DNA of 64,000 nucleotides from Bacillus pumilus (GTDB lineage: Bacteria > Bacillota > Bacilli > Bacillales > Bacillaceae). Each line of letters begins with the position of its first letter. Within the stretch, counting starts at the first letter, position 1. Position numbers and translations under genes: made by a program. Below, in pieces: positions 1 to 7,572 of this stretch. The notes under the pieces were generated by a model, which had not been told where the DNA came from, did not search any database, and was given only the letters and a program-made list of their open reading frames with translations. The DNA lies in assembly GCF_900186955.1 (NCBI RefSeq), contig NZ_LT906438.1, forward strand, positions 248,001 to 312,000, read 5' to 3'.

Positions 1-544
1 CGGTCGAAAGCTTTTCAATCTTCACTCGAAGACGAAGCGGATCGATGATCGTCGCCTCATTTTCAGCGAGGAACGACTTGACGATCTCTTGGTTGGCAGC
101 CGCTTGTGTTTTTCCGTCTTTTCCAAATAGGGTTTCTAAATGCTGGTCGAGCCTCTTCTTCACATCTTCATTGGTTTGTTCTGCTTTGTCTACTAGCTCT
201 GTGTACACCTTTTTCAATTTCCGTAAATAACGAATATCGTATTCTATCGACGTCTTCCGTTCAATCGCTTCTGCCACCGTCATGCTGACACCCGCAACAT
301 CAATCGTTGTCGTCGCATTCGACACAACGATGGCTGATTTGATGGCATTCCGGCGTTTGATTAATGCTTGAATCGATTGGTCATCAGCCTTCGCCTTCTT
401 TTCGATGTCTTCTTGATGTTGAAACCCGTGCTGTATATGTTTCCCGATCATCAATCCACCAAGTACGGCTTCATCAACGGTTCGGTTGATTCTCTTATCT
501 AACATTTTCAGTTCACTTAATGCTCTTGTAATGGTCATTTCCAT
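1..544 (-). CDS. Hypothetical protein, 3' end cut by window edge
   Basis: An open frame of at least 181 codons runs leftward off the window. ATG at 544 is preceded by GGGAG about 11 bases upstream; a second ATG two codons later is an alternative start. The protein is charged and mainly helical: an N-terminal stretch with MLDKRINRTVDEAVLGG, then runs rich in K, E, D and Q, and near residue 80 a segment TTTIDVAGVSMTVAEAIERK. No signal peptide or membrane segment is visible. I do not recognise the family; coiled-coil proteins of phage origin and DIP1984-type proteins come to mind, but I cannot support either. The next gene is mmuP on the same strand, upstream of it by about 120 bases. Coding is supported by the long frame, the ribosome site and codon use like the neighbours. 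Confidence 0.7.
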   Translation of the reverse strand, partial: MEMTITRALSELKMLDKRINRTVDEAVLGGLMIGKHIQHGFQHQEDIEKKAKADDQSIQALIKRRNAIKSAIVVSNATTTIDVAGVSMTVAEAIERKTSIEYDIRYLRKLKKVYTELVDKAEQTNEDVKKRLDQHLETLFGKDGKTQAAANQEIVKSFLAENEATIIDPLRLRVKIEKLST

Positions 545-667
545 ATTAGTGACAACTCCCTTGATTCATCCTGAAAATCATAGATTCCTATCATATACCA
601 AAGTGTGCTTCTTTTACTAGCGATATCCTTTTTTGTCAAATTGTTTTTGATAGAAAAAAACCTGGCG

Positions 668-2071
668 TTATACACCAGGTTCTTCACGTTTTTTCTGAAT
701 CAAAGCTGTCACATAATAGGCAGCATAGCAGAGCGCGATGAAAGGAATGCCGCAGATAAGGGCAATCCGCTGATTTGGATCAAAGGCAATGCCAATCACA
801 GAGGCAAGACACAGGAAGAAGGCAGCAATCGGAACCACTGGATAGAGCGGAGTTCGAAAGGAAAGATCATGGAGCTGTCCGCCTTCCTGTAAAAAACGTT
901 TCCGAAACATAAATTGTGAGGCAGCAATCCCCATCCACACGATCACAACGGCCAGTCCAGAGATCGAAACAAGGACAAGGTATACCGTTTCTGGTGCGAT
1001 GACACTTGAGAACAAAGAAAGAATCCCACCGATCATACTTAAAATCAGTGCGTTCAAAGGAATTCCTTTAGATGTCAGCTTCGCCAGTTTCTTAGGCAGT
1101 GTCCGTTCCTCAGAAAGTGACCAGAGCATACGGGATGACGCGTATAGTCCAGAGTTTGCGGCAGATAAGATCGCTGTCAAAATGACAAAATTCATGAAAT
1201 CTGCGGCATATGGAATCCCGATGCGATCAAACACCACAACAAATGGACTTTTGATCACCCCAGCTTCTTCCACTGGGATCAAGCCGGCTAAGACCACGAT
1301 CGTTCCAACGAAAAACAAGACAAGACGCAGTACGGTTGTGCGAATCGCTCTTGGAATGGTCTCGTCAGGATTGACGCTTTCACCCGCAGCAATCCCAATT
1401 AACTCCGTACCTGAAAAAGCGAAATTGACGGCAAGCATCGTCATTAAAATCGGTAAAAAGCCGTTTGGGAAAAGACCGCCTTCCCCGGTGAAGTTAGAAA
1501 GGAACGGAGCGGCCTCACCGCCTTTTAACGGAATCAAGCCAAACATCGCAGCTCCGCCAAGAATAATAAAGAGAATAATAGCCATTACTTTAATGCTGGA
1601 AAACCAAAACTCTGATTCTGCAAAAAACTTCACTGTAAAAGCATTGAGTAAAAAGATAAGAAGAGCAAAGACACCGCTCCACATCCAAACCGATGTGTCC
1701 GGGAACCACCGCTGCATTAAAAGCCCTGCCGCTGTAAATTCCGATCCGAGCGCGACTGTCCATGTCAGCCAGTAGAGCCAAGCGACTGTGTAGCCTGTGC
1801 CGGGTCCAATATATTTTGTTGCATACGTATGAAAGGCCCCTGTAACCGGCATTGCCACAGACAGCTCACCTAAACAGAGCATCACGAGGTACACAATTAA
1901 TGCCCCGACAAGATAGGCAAGGATCGTCCCCGCGGGTCCTGCTTGATTGATGGTATACCCAGAGCTTAAAAAGAGCCCTGTTCCAATGACGCCGCCTAGA
2001 GAAAGCATGAACAGGTGGCGGCTCGTCATTTTTCGTTGATATTGTTGTGACTGATCTTTTGCTTGTTCCAT
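668..2071 (-). CDS. mmuP: S-methylmethionine permease (APC family)
   Basis: 467-residue amino acid permease of the APC superfamily with about 12 hydrophobic segments. The family start motif is visible at residues 23-45 ([23 protein letters not shown]), followed by [28 protein letters not shown], the classic consensus of the amino acid/polyamine branch. It resembles B. subtilis YbgF. The gene lies 46 bases downstream of mmuM on the same strand, so the two probably form an mmuM-mmuP operon that imports S-methylmethionine and uses it to make methionine. ATG at 2071 follows GGGCGGGAAGAC, a usable ribosome site. Substrate is inferred from the partner gene; the sequence alone would fit any neutral or aromatic amino acid permease. 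Confidence 0.85.
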   Translation of the reverse strand: MEQAKDQSQQYQRKMTSRHLFMLSLGGVIGTGLFLSSGYTINQAGPAGTILAYLVGALIVYLVMLCLGELSVAMPVTGAFHTYATKYIGPGTGYTVAWLYWLTWTVALGSEFTAAGLLMQRWFPDTSVWMWSGVFALLIFLLNAFTVKFFAESEFWFSSIKVMAIILFIILGGAAMFGLIPLKGGEAAPFLSNFTGEGGLFPNGFLPILMTMLAVNFAFSGTELIGIAAGESVNPDETIPRAIRTTVLRLVLFFVGTIVVLAGLIPVEEAGVIKSPFVVVFDRIGIPYAADFMNFVILTAILSAANSGLYASSRMLWSLSEERTLPKKLAKLTSKGIPLNALILSMIGGILSLFSSVIAPETVYLVLVSISGLAVVIVWMGIAASQFMFRKRFLQEGGQLHDLSFRTPLYPVVPIAAFFLCLASVIGIAFDPNQRIALICGIPFIALCYAAYYVTALIQKKREEPGV

Positions 2072-2117
2072 GTCTTCCCGCCCTTTTGCTTAGAAGTATG
2101 TGTGATGATTCATGGTG

Positions 2118-3056
2118 CTATGCTGTGGTAAGTTTTAAGATGTCCGTGATATCTTCTGGGGTCGTCCGGCAGCAGCCGCCGATGATATGCGCGCCGTCTT
2201 GATACCATTGATGCGCACATTCACCAAATGTATGCTGAAGCGTATCTCCGCTCCATACCTTTTCTTCAGGATCATATAATTCCCCTGAGTTTGGATACAC
2301 GACAATCGGTTTGCTCGTCCCCTTTTTCATCTCTTGAATGAGAGAAGAGATAAATTGCGGCGGCGTACAGTTTACACCCACAGCAGCGATCTGTTCATAA
2401 GGTTCCAGTGCTTGTACACATTCTCTGAGCAAATCTCCTTCACTAATATGAAGGTCGTCCTTCGCGCTGAATGTAATCCAAGCAGATACACCATTGAATT
2501 CATCTTGCAGCAGCTTTGCAATGGCCGTTGCTTCAATGAGACAAGGGATCGTTTCACACGCAAGAATATCTGCACCAGCTTCTACTAATGCCTGAATCCT
2601 TGGTCTATGAAAATCAATGAGTGTCTGCTCTGTGAGTCCATAATTCCCTTTATATTCTGAACCATCAGATAAATAAGCGCCGAATGGCCCCACAGATCCT
2701 GCAACAAATGGTTTTGTCCGCCCTTTACGACGCGCTTCATCCTGCCAAAAAAGATCGCGTGCCTCTTTTGCTAAAGTGACAGATCGTTTCATTAGTTCAA
2801 TGGCTTCTTCTTTTGAATAGCCTTTTTCAGCGAAGCCATCAATCGTTGTTTGGTAGCTCGCTGTTGTGGCACAGTCAGCTCCGGCTTTGAAGTAATCCAA
2901 GTGTACTTGCTGAATCAATTCTGGCTGTTCAATCAGTATTTTGGCTGACCATAAACTGTCGTTTAAATTGCAGCCCTTTCGTTCAAGCTCTGTTGCAAGT
3001 GCACCGTCTAAAATTAAAGGTGCGTGAGCTTGTAAACGGCTTTGAATAGGATTCAT
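2118..3056 (-). CDS. mmuM: Homocysteine S-methyltransferase
   Basis: Predicted zinc enzyme that transfers a methyl group from S-methylmethionine (or S-adenosylmethionine) to homocysteine, giving methionine. The three cysteine zinc ligands of the family are present: GVNCTPP near residue 227 and GGCCRTTPED near residues 294-303. The N-terminus reads LDGALATELERKGCNLNDSLWSAKIL, as in B. subtilis YbgG, and total length (312) matches. The frame is open to a GTG at 3068, but that codon abuts the AAGGAGG ribosome site; ATG at 3056 fits better and matches the family start MNPIQ. A good vegetative promoter lies 55-85 bases upstream (3111-3139). Cotranscribed with mmuP. Confidence 0.9.
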   Translation of the reverse strand: MNPIQSRLQAHAPLILDGALATELERKGCNLNDSLWSAKILIEQPELIQQVHLDYFKAGADCATTASYQTTIDGFAEKGYSKEEAIELMKRSVTLAKEARDLFWQDEARRKGRTKPFVAGSVGPFGAYLSDGSEYKGNYGLTEQTLIDFHRPRIQALVEAGADILACETIPCLIEATAIAKLLQDEFNGVSAWITFSAKDDLHISEGDLLRECVQALEPYEQIAAVGVNCTPPQFISSLIQEMKKGTSKPIVVYPNSGELYDPEEKVWSGDTLQHTFGECAHQWYQDGAHIIGGCCRTTPEDITDILKLTTA

Positions 3057-3110
3057 CGAATGGAACACCCTCCTTTTTAGTCGGAAATGATGGATATGAT
3101 ATGAGGCAGT

Positions 3111-3139
3111 AGTTTAAATGACTAAAGTGTTTTTGTCAA
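3111..3139 (-). promoter_or_regulatory. Sigma-A type promoter for mmuM-mmuP
   Basis: Read on the minus strand: TTGACA (3139-3134), a 17-base spacer, TAAACT (3116-3111). Distance to the mmuM start is about 55 bases, too short for an S-box riboswitch or T-box, so any control is probably by a protein or at initiation. Upstream, at about 3178-3207, the motif ACATGC and its relatives recur (ACATGCGGG, CATGCAT, ACATGC), which could be an operator. Confidence 0.6.
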
Positions 3140-3232
3140 GGAGAGGAAAAAGCATGTGACCGCGGAAAAACCCTGAAAACATGCGGGTTTCCATGCATAA
3201 ACATGCAGTCAAAATAATAGAAAACCAAGTCA

Positions 3233-3261
3233 TTGACAGTCTCTAAAAAGAGATATATATT
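3233..3261 (+). promoter_or_regulatory. Sigma-A type promoter for the YitT-family gene
   Basis: TTGACA at 3233-3238, 17-base spacer, TATATT at 3256-3261. It faces away from the mmuM promoter. The expected start site near 3268 gives a leader of about 120 bases containing two terminator-like hairpins. Confidence 0.6.
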
Positions 3262-3289
3262 ATGGAAAGGTTCATTTCAGAAAGCTTCG

Positions 3290-3318
3290 TCAAAAGGCGC
3301 TGTCCTTTGATTTTTTTT
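3290..3318 (+). terminator. Terminator-like hairpin 1 in the YitT leader
   Basis: TCAAAAGG (3290-3297) pairs with CCTTTGA (3304-3310) and is followed by eight T residues. It lies between the promoter and the coding region, so it would end most transcripts unless overcome. Either it makes a short RNA of about 50 bases or it is part of an attenuator. Confidence 0.5.
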
Positions 3319-3331
3319 GTTCAACGACTGT

Positions 3332-3359
3332 CTTCTTTCGTGCAGAAAGAGGGTTTTTT
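3332..3359 (+). terminator. Terminator-like hairpin 2 in the YitT leader
   Basis: CTTCTTTC (3332-3339), loop GTGCA, GAAAGAGG (3345-3352), then G followed by six T residues. It sits only about 30 bases before the likely TTG start at 3389, so it could act as an attenuator or affect initiation of translation. Confidence 0.4.
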
Positions 3360-3388
3360 ATATGCTTAAAAAAGGAGGAAAGAAGAAA

Positions 3389-4219
3389 TTGAAAAAATGT
3401 GTAAAAGATATCGCAATGATTCTAATTGGTTCTTTTTTATTTGCCGCCGCAGTGAACATGTTTGTCATTCCGCTTGAATTTGGTGAAGGCGGTGTAACGG
3501 GGCTGTCCATCATTTTCTATTATTTGTTTGAAATTGCACCATGGCTGACGAACCTAGTGTTTAATGCCATTCTGCTGCTTGTGGGGTATAAATATTTGGA
3601 CAAGAAGACGACGATTTATACTGTGGTTGCCGTCGCAAGTAACTCCCTATTTTTACACCTGACCACAACATGGGTCGTGAATGTTCACGAATTGATCATT
3701 GGGGCCATTTTCGCAGGAATCATTATCGGAATTGGGATTGGTCTTGTGCTAAGAGCAGGCGGTACAACGGCGGGTTCTGCCATACTCGGAAGAATTGCCA
3801 ACAAGTATTTAGACTGGAACGTGAGCTACGCCATCTTGTTCTTTGATCTGATCGTCGTATTTGCTTCCTACTTTATTATTGGTGCGGAAAAATTAATGTT
3901 CACGATTGTGATGCTGTACGTGGCGACAAAGGTGATGGACTTCGTGATAGAAGGGCTTAACACGAAAAAGGCAGTGACGATCATTTCTTCATGCAAAGAT
4001 GATATTGCCGAAGAAATCAATCACACCTTGGATCGAGGCGTGACGATTTTAAACGGACGCGGTCATTATTCAAAGGAATCGAAGGAAATTCTCTATGCAG
4101 TCATTCAAAAACAAGAGCTTATGCGTCTAAAGAAAATCATTAAGAAAATTGATCGAGACGCATTCGTTGTTGTCCATGACGTGCGTGATGTGTTCGGAGA
4201 AGGATTTGTGAATATATAA
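3389..4219 (+). CDS. YitT family membrane protein (DUF161/DUF2179)
   Basis: Integral membrane protein of the YitT family, function unknown. The N-terminal half holds about five hydrophobic segments with the family motif FVIPLEFGEGGVTGLSIIFYYLFEI, then LRAGGTTAGSAILGRIANK. The C-terminal domain of about 80 residues (from KAVTIISSCKDDIAEEI to VVVHDVRDVFGEGF) is the soluble DUF2179 domain, including the conserved RGVTILNGRGHYSKESKEIL segment. The frame is open from 3317 and an ATG exists at 3362, but AAAGGAGG at 3371-3378 sits 10 bases before TTG 3389, which is the likely start (276 residues). Bacilli carry several paralogs, so no symbol is given. Single-gene unit with its own promoter, leader and terminator. 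Confidence 0.8.
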   Translation: MKKCVKDIAMILIGSFLFAAAVNMFVIPLEFGEGGVTGLSIIFYYLFEIAPWLTNLVFNAILLLVGYKYLDKKTTIYTVVAVASNSLFLHLTTTWVVNVHELIIGAIFAGIIIGIGIGLVLRAGGTTAGSAILGRIANKYLDWNVSYAILFFDLIVVFASYFIIGAEKLMFTIVMLYVATKVMDFVIEGLNTKKAVTIISSCKDDIAEEINHTLDRGVTILNGRGHYSKESKEILYAVIQKQELMRLKKIIKKIDRDAFVVVHDVRDVFGEGFVNI

Positions 4220-4225
4220 AAACGA

Positions 4226-4252
4226 AAGGACCCCAAAAGGGTCTTTTTTTTT
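4226..4252 (+). terminator. Rho-independent terminator after the YitT-family gene
   Basis: GGACCC, loop CAAA, AGGGTC followed by a run of T residues. Confidence 0.75.
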
Positions 4253-4265
4253 ATATTTATACCTC

Positions 4266-4296
4266 TTGTCACATGATACTATGTAATGTATAGTAT
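4266..4296 (+). promoter_or_regulatory. Promoter with overlapping inverted repeat, PadR operon
   Basis: TTGTCA (4266-4271), 17 bases, TATAGT (4289-4294). An inverted repeat ATACTA-N9-TAGTAT covers 4276-4296 and so overlaps the spacer and the -10 region. PadR-type repressors usually bind such AT-rich dyads at their own promoter, so autorepression is the likely reading. Confidence 0.55.
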
Positions 4297-4317
4297 AAAT
4301 GGTTAGGAGTTGTAATC

Positions 4318-4635
4318 ATGAATGCACAATTAAAAAAAGGTTTACTGGAATTCTGTGTACTGGCGGTATTAAAGAAAGGCGATTCCTATGGTTATCAAAT
4401 GATTAAAGATATGTCCCATTGTATTGAGATTTCAGAATCGACATTATATCCGATATTAAAGCGATTAGAGCAAAACAATTATGTGGAGACCTATTCCCAG
4501 GAACATAATAGTCGATTAAGAAAATACTACCGGATGACAAAAAGCGGCCGTGAGCATATGGCGCAGTTTTTAGCGGAATGGGATCAAGTGATGGCGATTT
4601 ACGACTTTATTTCTGGAGGACAGGGCAATGAATAA
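4318..4635 (+). CDS. PadR family transcriptional regulator
   Basis: 105-residue winged-helix regulator. Features of the short (subfamily 2) PadR proteins are clear: LKKGLLEFCVLAVLKKGDSYGYQMIKDM at residues 5-32, the recognition helix segment SESTLYPILKRLEQNNYVETY at 39-59, and the wing RKYYRMTKSGREHM. It overlaps the next gene by 8 bases, a standard arrangement in which a PadR regulator controls a DUF1700 membrane partner and a DUF4097 protein. An inverted repeat overlapping the promoter suggests autorepression. Confidence 0.88.
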   Translation: MNAQLKKGLLEFCVLAVLKKGDSYGYQMIKDMSHCIEISESTLYPILKRLEQNNYVETYSQEHNSRLRKYYRMTKSGREHMAQFLAEWDQVMAIYDFISGGQGNE

Positions 4636-5215
4636 AAAAGAATTTTTAGCCAGCTTAGAGAAGCACCTGCATCGTCTAGGCGAAAAAGAAAGTGATCGGT
4701 TCATCGAGTATTACGATGAAATGATCGAGGATTATCAGGAAGATGGATACAGTGAACAGGAAGCGGTCGATCAAGTCGGGCAGCCTGCCATCATCGCTGA
4801 AGGGATTTTGAAGGAACAAGGAATCAAAACCGTTCAGGTGCCGACGTTTGGAGAAAAAGCCACAAGGCTCTCCATCCTCATTTTAGGCTTTCCGTTATGG
4901 GGTAGTATTCTAGCAACAGTCTTCCTGCTGATTCTTTCTGTGTATATGGTGATTTGGTGCATTCCGCTCGTGACAGGTACAATGACGCTAGTTGGTCTGC
5001 TCGGAGGTTTTTGGAGCATCATTGGTTCTCCATTTATCTTTCAGGACGGTTTGCATGTGGTGGTGACGCAGATTGGCGTTGGTATTCTTCTATTAGGTGT
5101 CGGATTATTATGCGGCATGGCCACGGTGTATTTGACAAAGCTATTAGTTCAAATGACTATTCAAACCACTAAGGCATTCATGGGAATGTTTAAAAAGAAG
5201 GTCGTGAGAATATGA
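4628..5215 (+). CDS. DUF1700 (HAAS domain) membrane protein
   Basis: 195 residues. Residues 1-65 form the HAAS signalling domain typical of PadR partners (KKEFLASLEKHLHRLGEKESDRFIEYYDEMIEDYQEDGYSEQEAV). Three hydrophobic segments follow: LSILILGFPLWGSILATVFLLIL, MTLVGLLGGFWSIIGSPFIF and a glycine/leucine-rich IGVGILLLGVGLLCG. The gene overlaps padR by 8 bases and the following small gene by 4 (ATGA), so all three are translationally coupled. Proteins of this type are thought to convey membrane signals to their PadR partner; that role is inference. Confidence 0.8.
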   Translation: MNKKEFLASLEKHLHRLGEKESDRFIEYYDEMIEDYQEDGYSEQEAVDQVGQPAIIAEGILKEQGIKTVQVPTFGEKATRLSILILGFPLWGSILATVFLLILSVYMVIWCIPLVTGTMTLVGLLGGFWSIIGSPFIFQDGLHVVVTQIGVGILLLGVGLLCGMATVYLTKLLVQMTIQTTKAFMGMFKKKVVRI

Positions 5216-5382
5216 ATGTGAATGATTTAAAAAAGCAATGCATCAAATGGGGGATCATCTTCACCGTTGCCGGAGGAATTGTCATGGCAATTGGTTTTGG
5301 ACTATCGGGCTTTGACCTAGATGCATATCACAACAATGACCAGAACAATGTGTTCCGCACTATCAATTGGAGCAAGCCATAA
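5212..5382 (+). CDS. Small membrane protein, probably a stunted DUF4097-type gene
   Basis: 56 codons, starting with an ATGA overlap with the DUF1700 gene. Residues 12-31 form a hydrophobic segment (WGIIFTVAGGIVMAIGFGLS), followed by GFDLDAYHNNDQNN. In related PadR/DUF1700 operons the third gene starts this way but continues into a beta-solenoid DUF4097 domain of over 200 residues. Here the frame stops at 5382, one base before the duplicated terminator that carries a repeat element. The gene has therefore probably lost its C-terminal domain. It may still be made as a short membrane protein. Confidence 0.6.
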   Translation: MNVNDLKKQCIKWGIIFTVAGGIVMAIGFGLSGFDLDAYHNNDQNNVFRTINWSKP

Positions 5383-5383
5383 A

Positions 5384-5602
5384 TGAAAAACCCGCTTATG
5401 CGGGTTCAGCGTGTAGACAAACCCTCGCATTCGGTGTCAGTCCTGCGTGCTGGTGCTCACGAATGTCAAATTCGCTCCGCGCCAGTACTCGTCCTTCCTA
5501 GACTTCAAAGGTTTTCTATCACGCTGAAAAGAAGACAAAGGGCTAAAATAAAGATCATTTTAGCCCTTTGTCAACAATCTGAAAAACCCGCTTATGCGGG
5601 TT
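5384..5602 (+). repeat. Terminator-inserted repeat element, copy 1
   Basis: The core of about 175 bases runs from CAGCGTG at 5407 to near 5581. On both sides lies the same 23-base segment (5384-5406 and 5580-5602) containing a terminator hairpin with stem CCCGC/GCGGG. The core begins CAGCGTGTAGACAAACC and, 100 bases on, has the near-complement GGTTTTCTATCACGCTG, so it can fold into one long stem with CGAAT/ATTCG at its tip. A second perfect hairpin follows: GACAAAGGGCTAAAAT pairing with ATTTTAGCCCTTTGTC. No coding potential. Copies 2 and 3 lie at 18933-19149 and 59818-60042. It separates the stunted small gene from the convergent efflux gene. Confidence 0.85.
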
Positions 5603-5611
5603 TTTTTGCTC
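5587..5611. terminator. Bidirectional terminator, right-hand duplicate
   Basis: AACCCGC-TTAT-GCGGGTT followed by a T run; an A run precedes it on the other side. It serves transcripts from both directions and overlaps the last codons of the minus-strand efflux gene. The left-hand duplicate at 5388-5406 lacks the T run because the repeat core begins there. Confidence 0.7.
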
Positions 5612-6806
5612 TGGCTACAAAGAAGAAATAACAGCAAAGTGCACCTAGTTCACAAAGCATAATAATCAGACCCATTGGAAAGGCTGTTTGGCTTCCGGCT
5701 AGTCCGACAAGAGGTGTCATGCAGGCGCCTAGCAGCATTTGTGCCACACCGATGAGTGCGGCTGCACTTCCTGCATGTGCGCCGTGATGCTGCATCGCAA
5801 GAGACGGGGCAGAGGTGCCGACAATTCCAACGCTTGAGACCACAAAAAAGAGCGGAATGAGAATGCCATACAATCCTGCATCTATGGAGATCATCAAAAA
5901 TAAGGTGACGCCGCCTAAGGCAGCTATCAGCAATCCAATGCGAAGAACCTTCTCTTCGCCGATTTTAGCAGCGACGCGGGCAAATACTTGTCCAGCCGTG
6001 ATGATCCCGAGACTATTCACCGCAAAGGCAGCACTGAATCCTTGTGGAGAAAGGTGAAAAAGCTCCTGGAGCACAAACGGTGAGCCAGAAATATAAGCAA
6101 ACATCGCTGCGAATACAAGACCTTGGGAGAGGGCATACCCAACAAAGAGACGATCACTCGCTAAAATTTTCATGGCACCAACAATCTGTTGAAAGCCTCC
6201 TGTCTGTCTGCGCTCCGCAGGTAAACTTTCTTGAAGTGAAAAAATAGATCTCAGCAGCATCAAGGCCCCGAGGATGCCTAAGAGAATAAATACACCCTGC
6301 CATGTGGTAAAGCGTAACATCTGTCCGCCCACAATAGGTGCCGCTGCCGGAGCAACCCCGTTGACCAACATGAGCAGTGCAAAGAATTTCGTCATTTCTG
6401 AGCCTTCATAATGATCTCGCACAATGGCTCGTGCAATGACAATGCCTGCTGAACCAGCGAGTCCTTGAATCAATCTTAAGAGGATGAACATCCAAATCGA
6501 CGAGACCACCGTACATAAAAGAGAGGCGGCGATAAAAATGATTAAGCCGATCATCAGCGGTTTTCTTCTGCCGATCGTATCACTAATAGGACCTGCAATC
6601 AGTTGTCCAAGCGCGAGTCCAATCAGACAAGCCATCAGACTTAATTGGGACAAAGCAGTGCTTGCTTCAAAATCTCGTGCAATATGAGGCAATGCAGGTA
6701 AATACATATCCATTGCAAGCGGTGCAAGGGCGGTTAAAGAACCAAGCAATGCAGCAAGGAGAAATCGGTTTTTTTTCGATTCTTGGGGATAAGATAAAGA
6801 ACTCAT
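5592..6806 (-). CDS. Bcr/CflA family drug efflux transporter (MFS)
   Basis: 404-residue, 12-segment major facilitator of the Bcr/CflA multidrug group. Signatures: MDMYLPALPHIARDFEAS in segment 1, LGQLIAGPISDTIGRRKPLMIG between segments 2 and 3, and RLIQGLAGSAGIVIARAIVRDHYEG leading into segment 5. It is predicted to export drugs by proton antiport. The stop codon TAA lies within the terminator hairpin itself, so the last codons (KKPA) are encoded by hairpin bases that are also duplicated 190 bases away by the repeat element. A ribosome site GAGGAG lies 11 bases before ATG 6806. Single-gene unit. Confidence 0.85.
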   Translation of the reverse strand: MSSLSYPQESKKNRFLLAALLGSLTALAPLAMDMYLPALPHIARDFEASTALSQLSLMACLIGLALGQLIAGPISDTIGRRKPLMIGLIIFIAASLLCTVVSSIWMFILLRLIQGLAGSAGIVIARAIVRDHYEGSEMTKFFALLMLVNGVAPAAAPIVGGQMLRFTTWQGVFILLGILGALMLLRSIFSLQESLPAERRQTGGFQQIVGAMKILASDRLFVGYALSQGLVFAAMFAYISGSPFVLQELFHLSPQGFSAAFAVNSLGIITAGQVFARVAAKIGEEKVLRIGLLIAALGGVTLFLMISIDAGLYGILIPLFFVVSSVGIVGTSAPSLAMQHHGAHAGSAAALIGVAQMLLGACMTPLVGLAGSQTAFPMGLIIMLCELGALCCYFFFVARAKKPA

Positions 6807-6963
6807 ATGACATTACACTCCTCGTATACTTCCTCAAAACAGCATAATGAATCGAGCGTCCCTTTTCAATGGAAATTTTCAAAGAGGATTCCGTGCAAAA
6901 TAATTGATCTTTCGAAGGAGACTCTTTACATTGAATGAGTAGAGAAAAGAACAAGGTCATCGA

Positions 6964-6980
6964 CATGCAGTATTTGCATG
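6964..6980. promoter_or_regulatory. 17-base palindrome between efflux gene and GNAT gene
   Basis: CATGCA-GTATT-TGCATG, an exact inverted repeat of two 6-base arms, lies 40 bases before the acetyltransferase gene in the divergent region. It could be an operator; the binding protein is unknown. Confidence 0.35.
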
Positions 6981-7019
6981 ATACGTATATCTGGCAATTA
7001 AACAACAGGAGGTGCTGAC

Positions 7020-7568
7020 ATGGAGCAGCAAGAGCTGATCATTCGTCAAGCAGTCAAAGAAGATCATGAGGCCATTAGACACGTACTAATCAAATCCTAT
7101 TCACAGTATGAGCCTCAATTTACAGAGGAAGGCTGGCAAAATTATTCTGCTGCGCTTGCAGCAGCTGTAGATAATCCAAACATGGAGCTGATGCTTGTGG
7201 CGGAGCTTGAAGGTCAGGTCGTAGGGACGCTTCAAATGTTCCGGTCATCAGCGCAAGCGTATGACAAACCCGAAATGGGCATTACTTCAGCCATCGTCCG
7301 GTTTTTAGGAGTAGATCCCGATGTCAGAGGAAAAGGAATTGCAGAGTCATTGTTACGTAAAAGTATTGAGCTCACGCAATCATGGGGCGAAAATGTTCTG
7401 TACCTTCATACCTCTGATAAAATGCAGGCTGCCATTCGTCTTTATGAAAGAATGGGCTTTGAGCGTGCACTAGATAAAGAATTTGTGAATCAAAATGGGA
7501 CGCATGTTAAAAGCTATCAATATGTCATCCAGAAAGAACAACCAGCTGGTTCATCACATCACGCATAA
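7020..7568 (+). CDS. GNAT family N-acetyltransferase
   Basis: 182-residue acetyltransferase of the GNAT fold. The acetyl-CoA binding motif A is clear: RFLGVDPDVRGKGIAESLLRKSIELTQSWG (about residues 95-125, with the R/Q-x-x-G-x-G/A signature as RGKGIA), followed by motif B YERMGFERA. Substrate is not evident. ATG 7020 follows AGGAGG by 7 bases. Monocistronic, ending in a strong bidirectional terminator. Confidence 0.85.
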   Translation: MEQQELIIRQAVKEDHEAIRHVLIKSYSQYEPQFTEEGWQNYSAALAAAVDNPNMELMLVAELEGQVVGTLQMFRSSAQAYDKPEMGITSAIVRFLGVDPDVRGKGIAESLLRKSIELTQSWGENVLYLHTSDKMQAAIRLYERMGFERALDKEFVNQNGTHVKSYQYVIQKEQPAGSSHHA

Positions 7569-7572
7569 TAAA

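Noticed and set aside
999..1775. 258-codon frame on the plus strand
   Set aside because: Exactly antisense to mmuP, rich in Lys/Pro/Ala/Thr as expected of reverse-read membrane codons, and without a ribosome site.
3057..3140. S-box riboswitch upstream of mmuM
   Set aside because: The promoter is only about 55 bases from the start codon, too short for an S-box, and no S-box sequence elements or terminator are seen.
5383..5631. 82-codon plus-strand frame across repeat copy 1
   Set aside because: Lies within the non-coding repeat; the matching frame in the other copies is not kept, and the DNA is dominated by hairpins.
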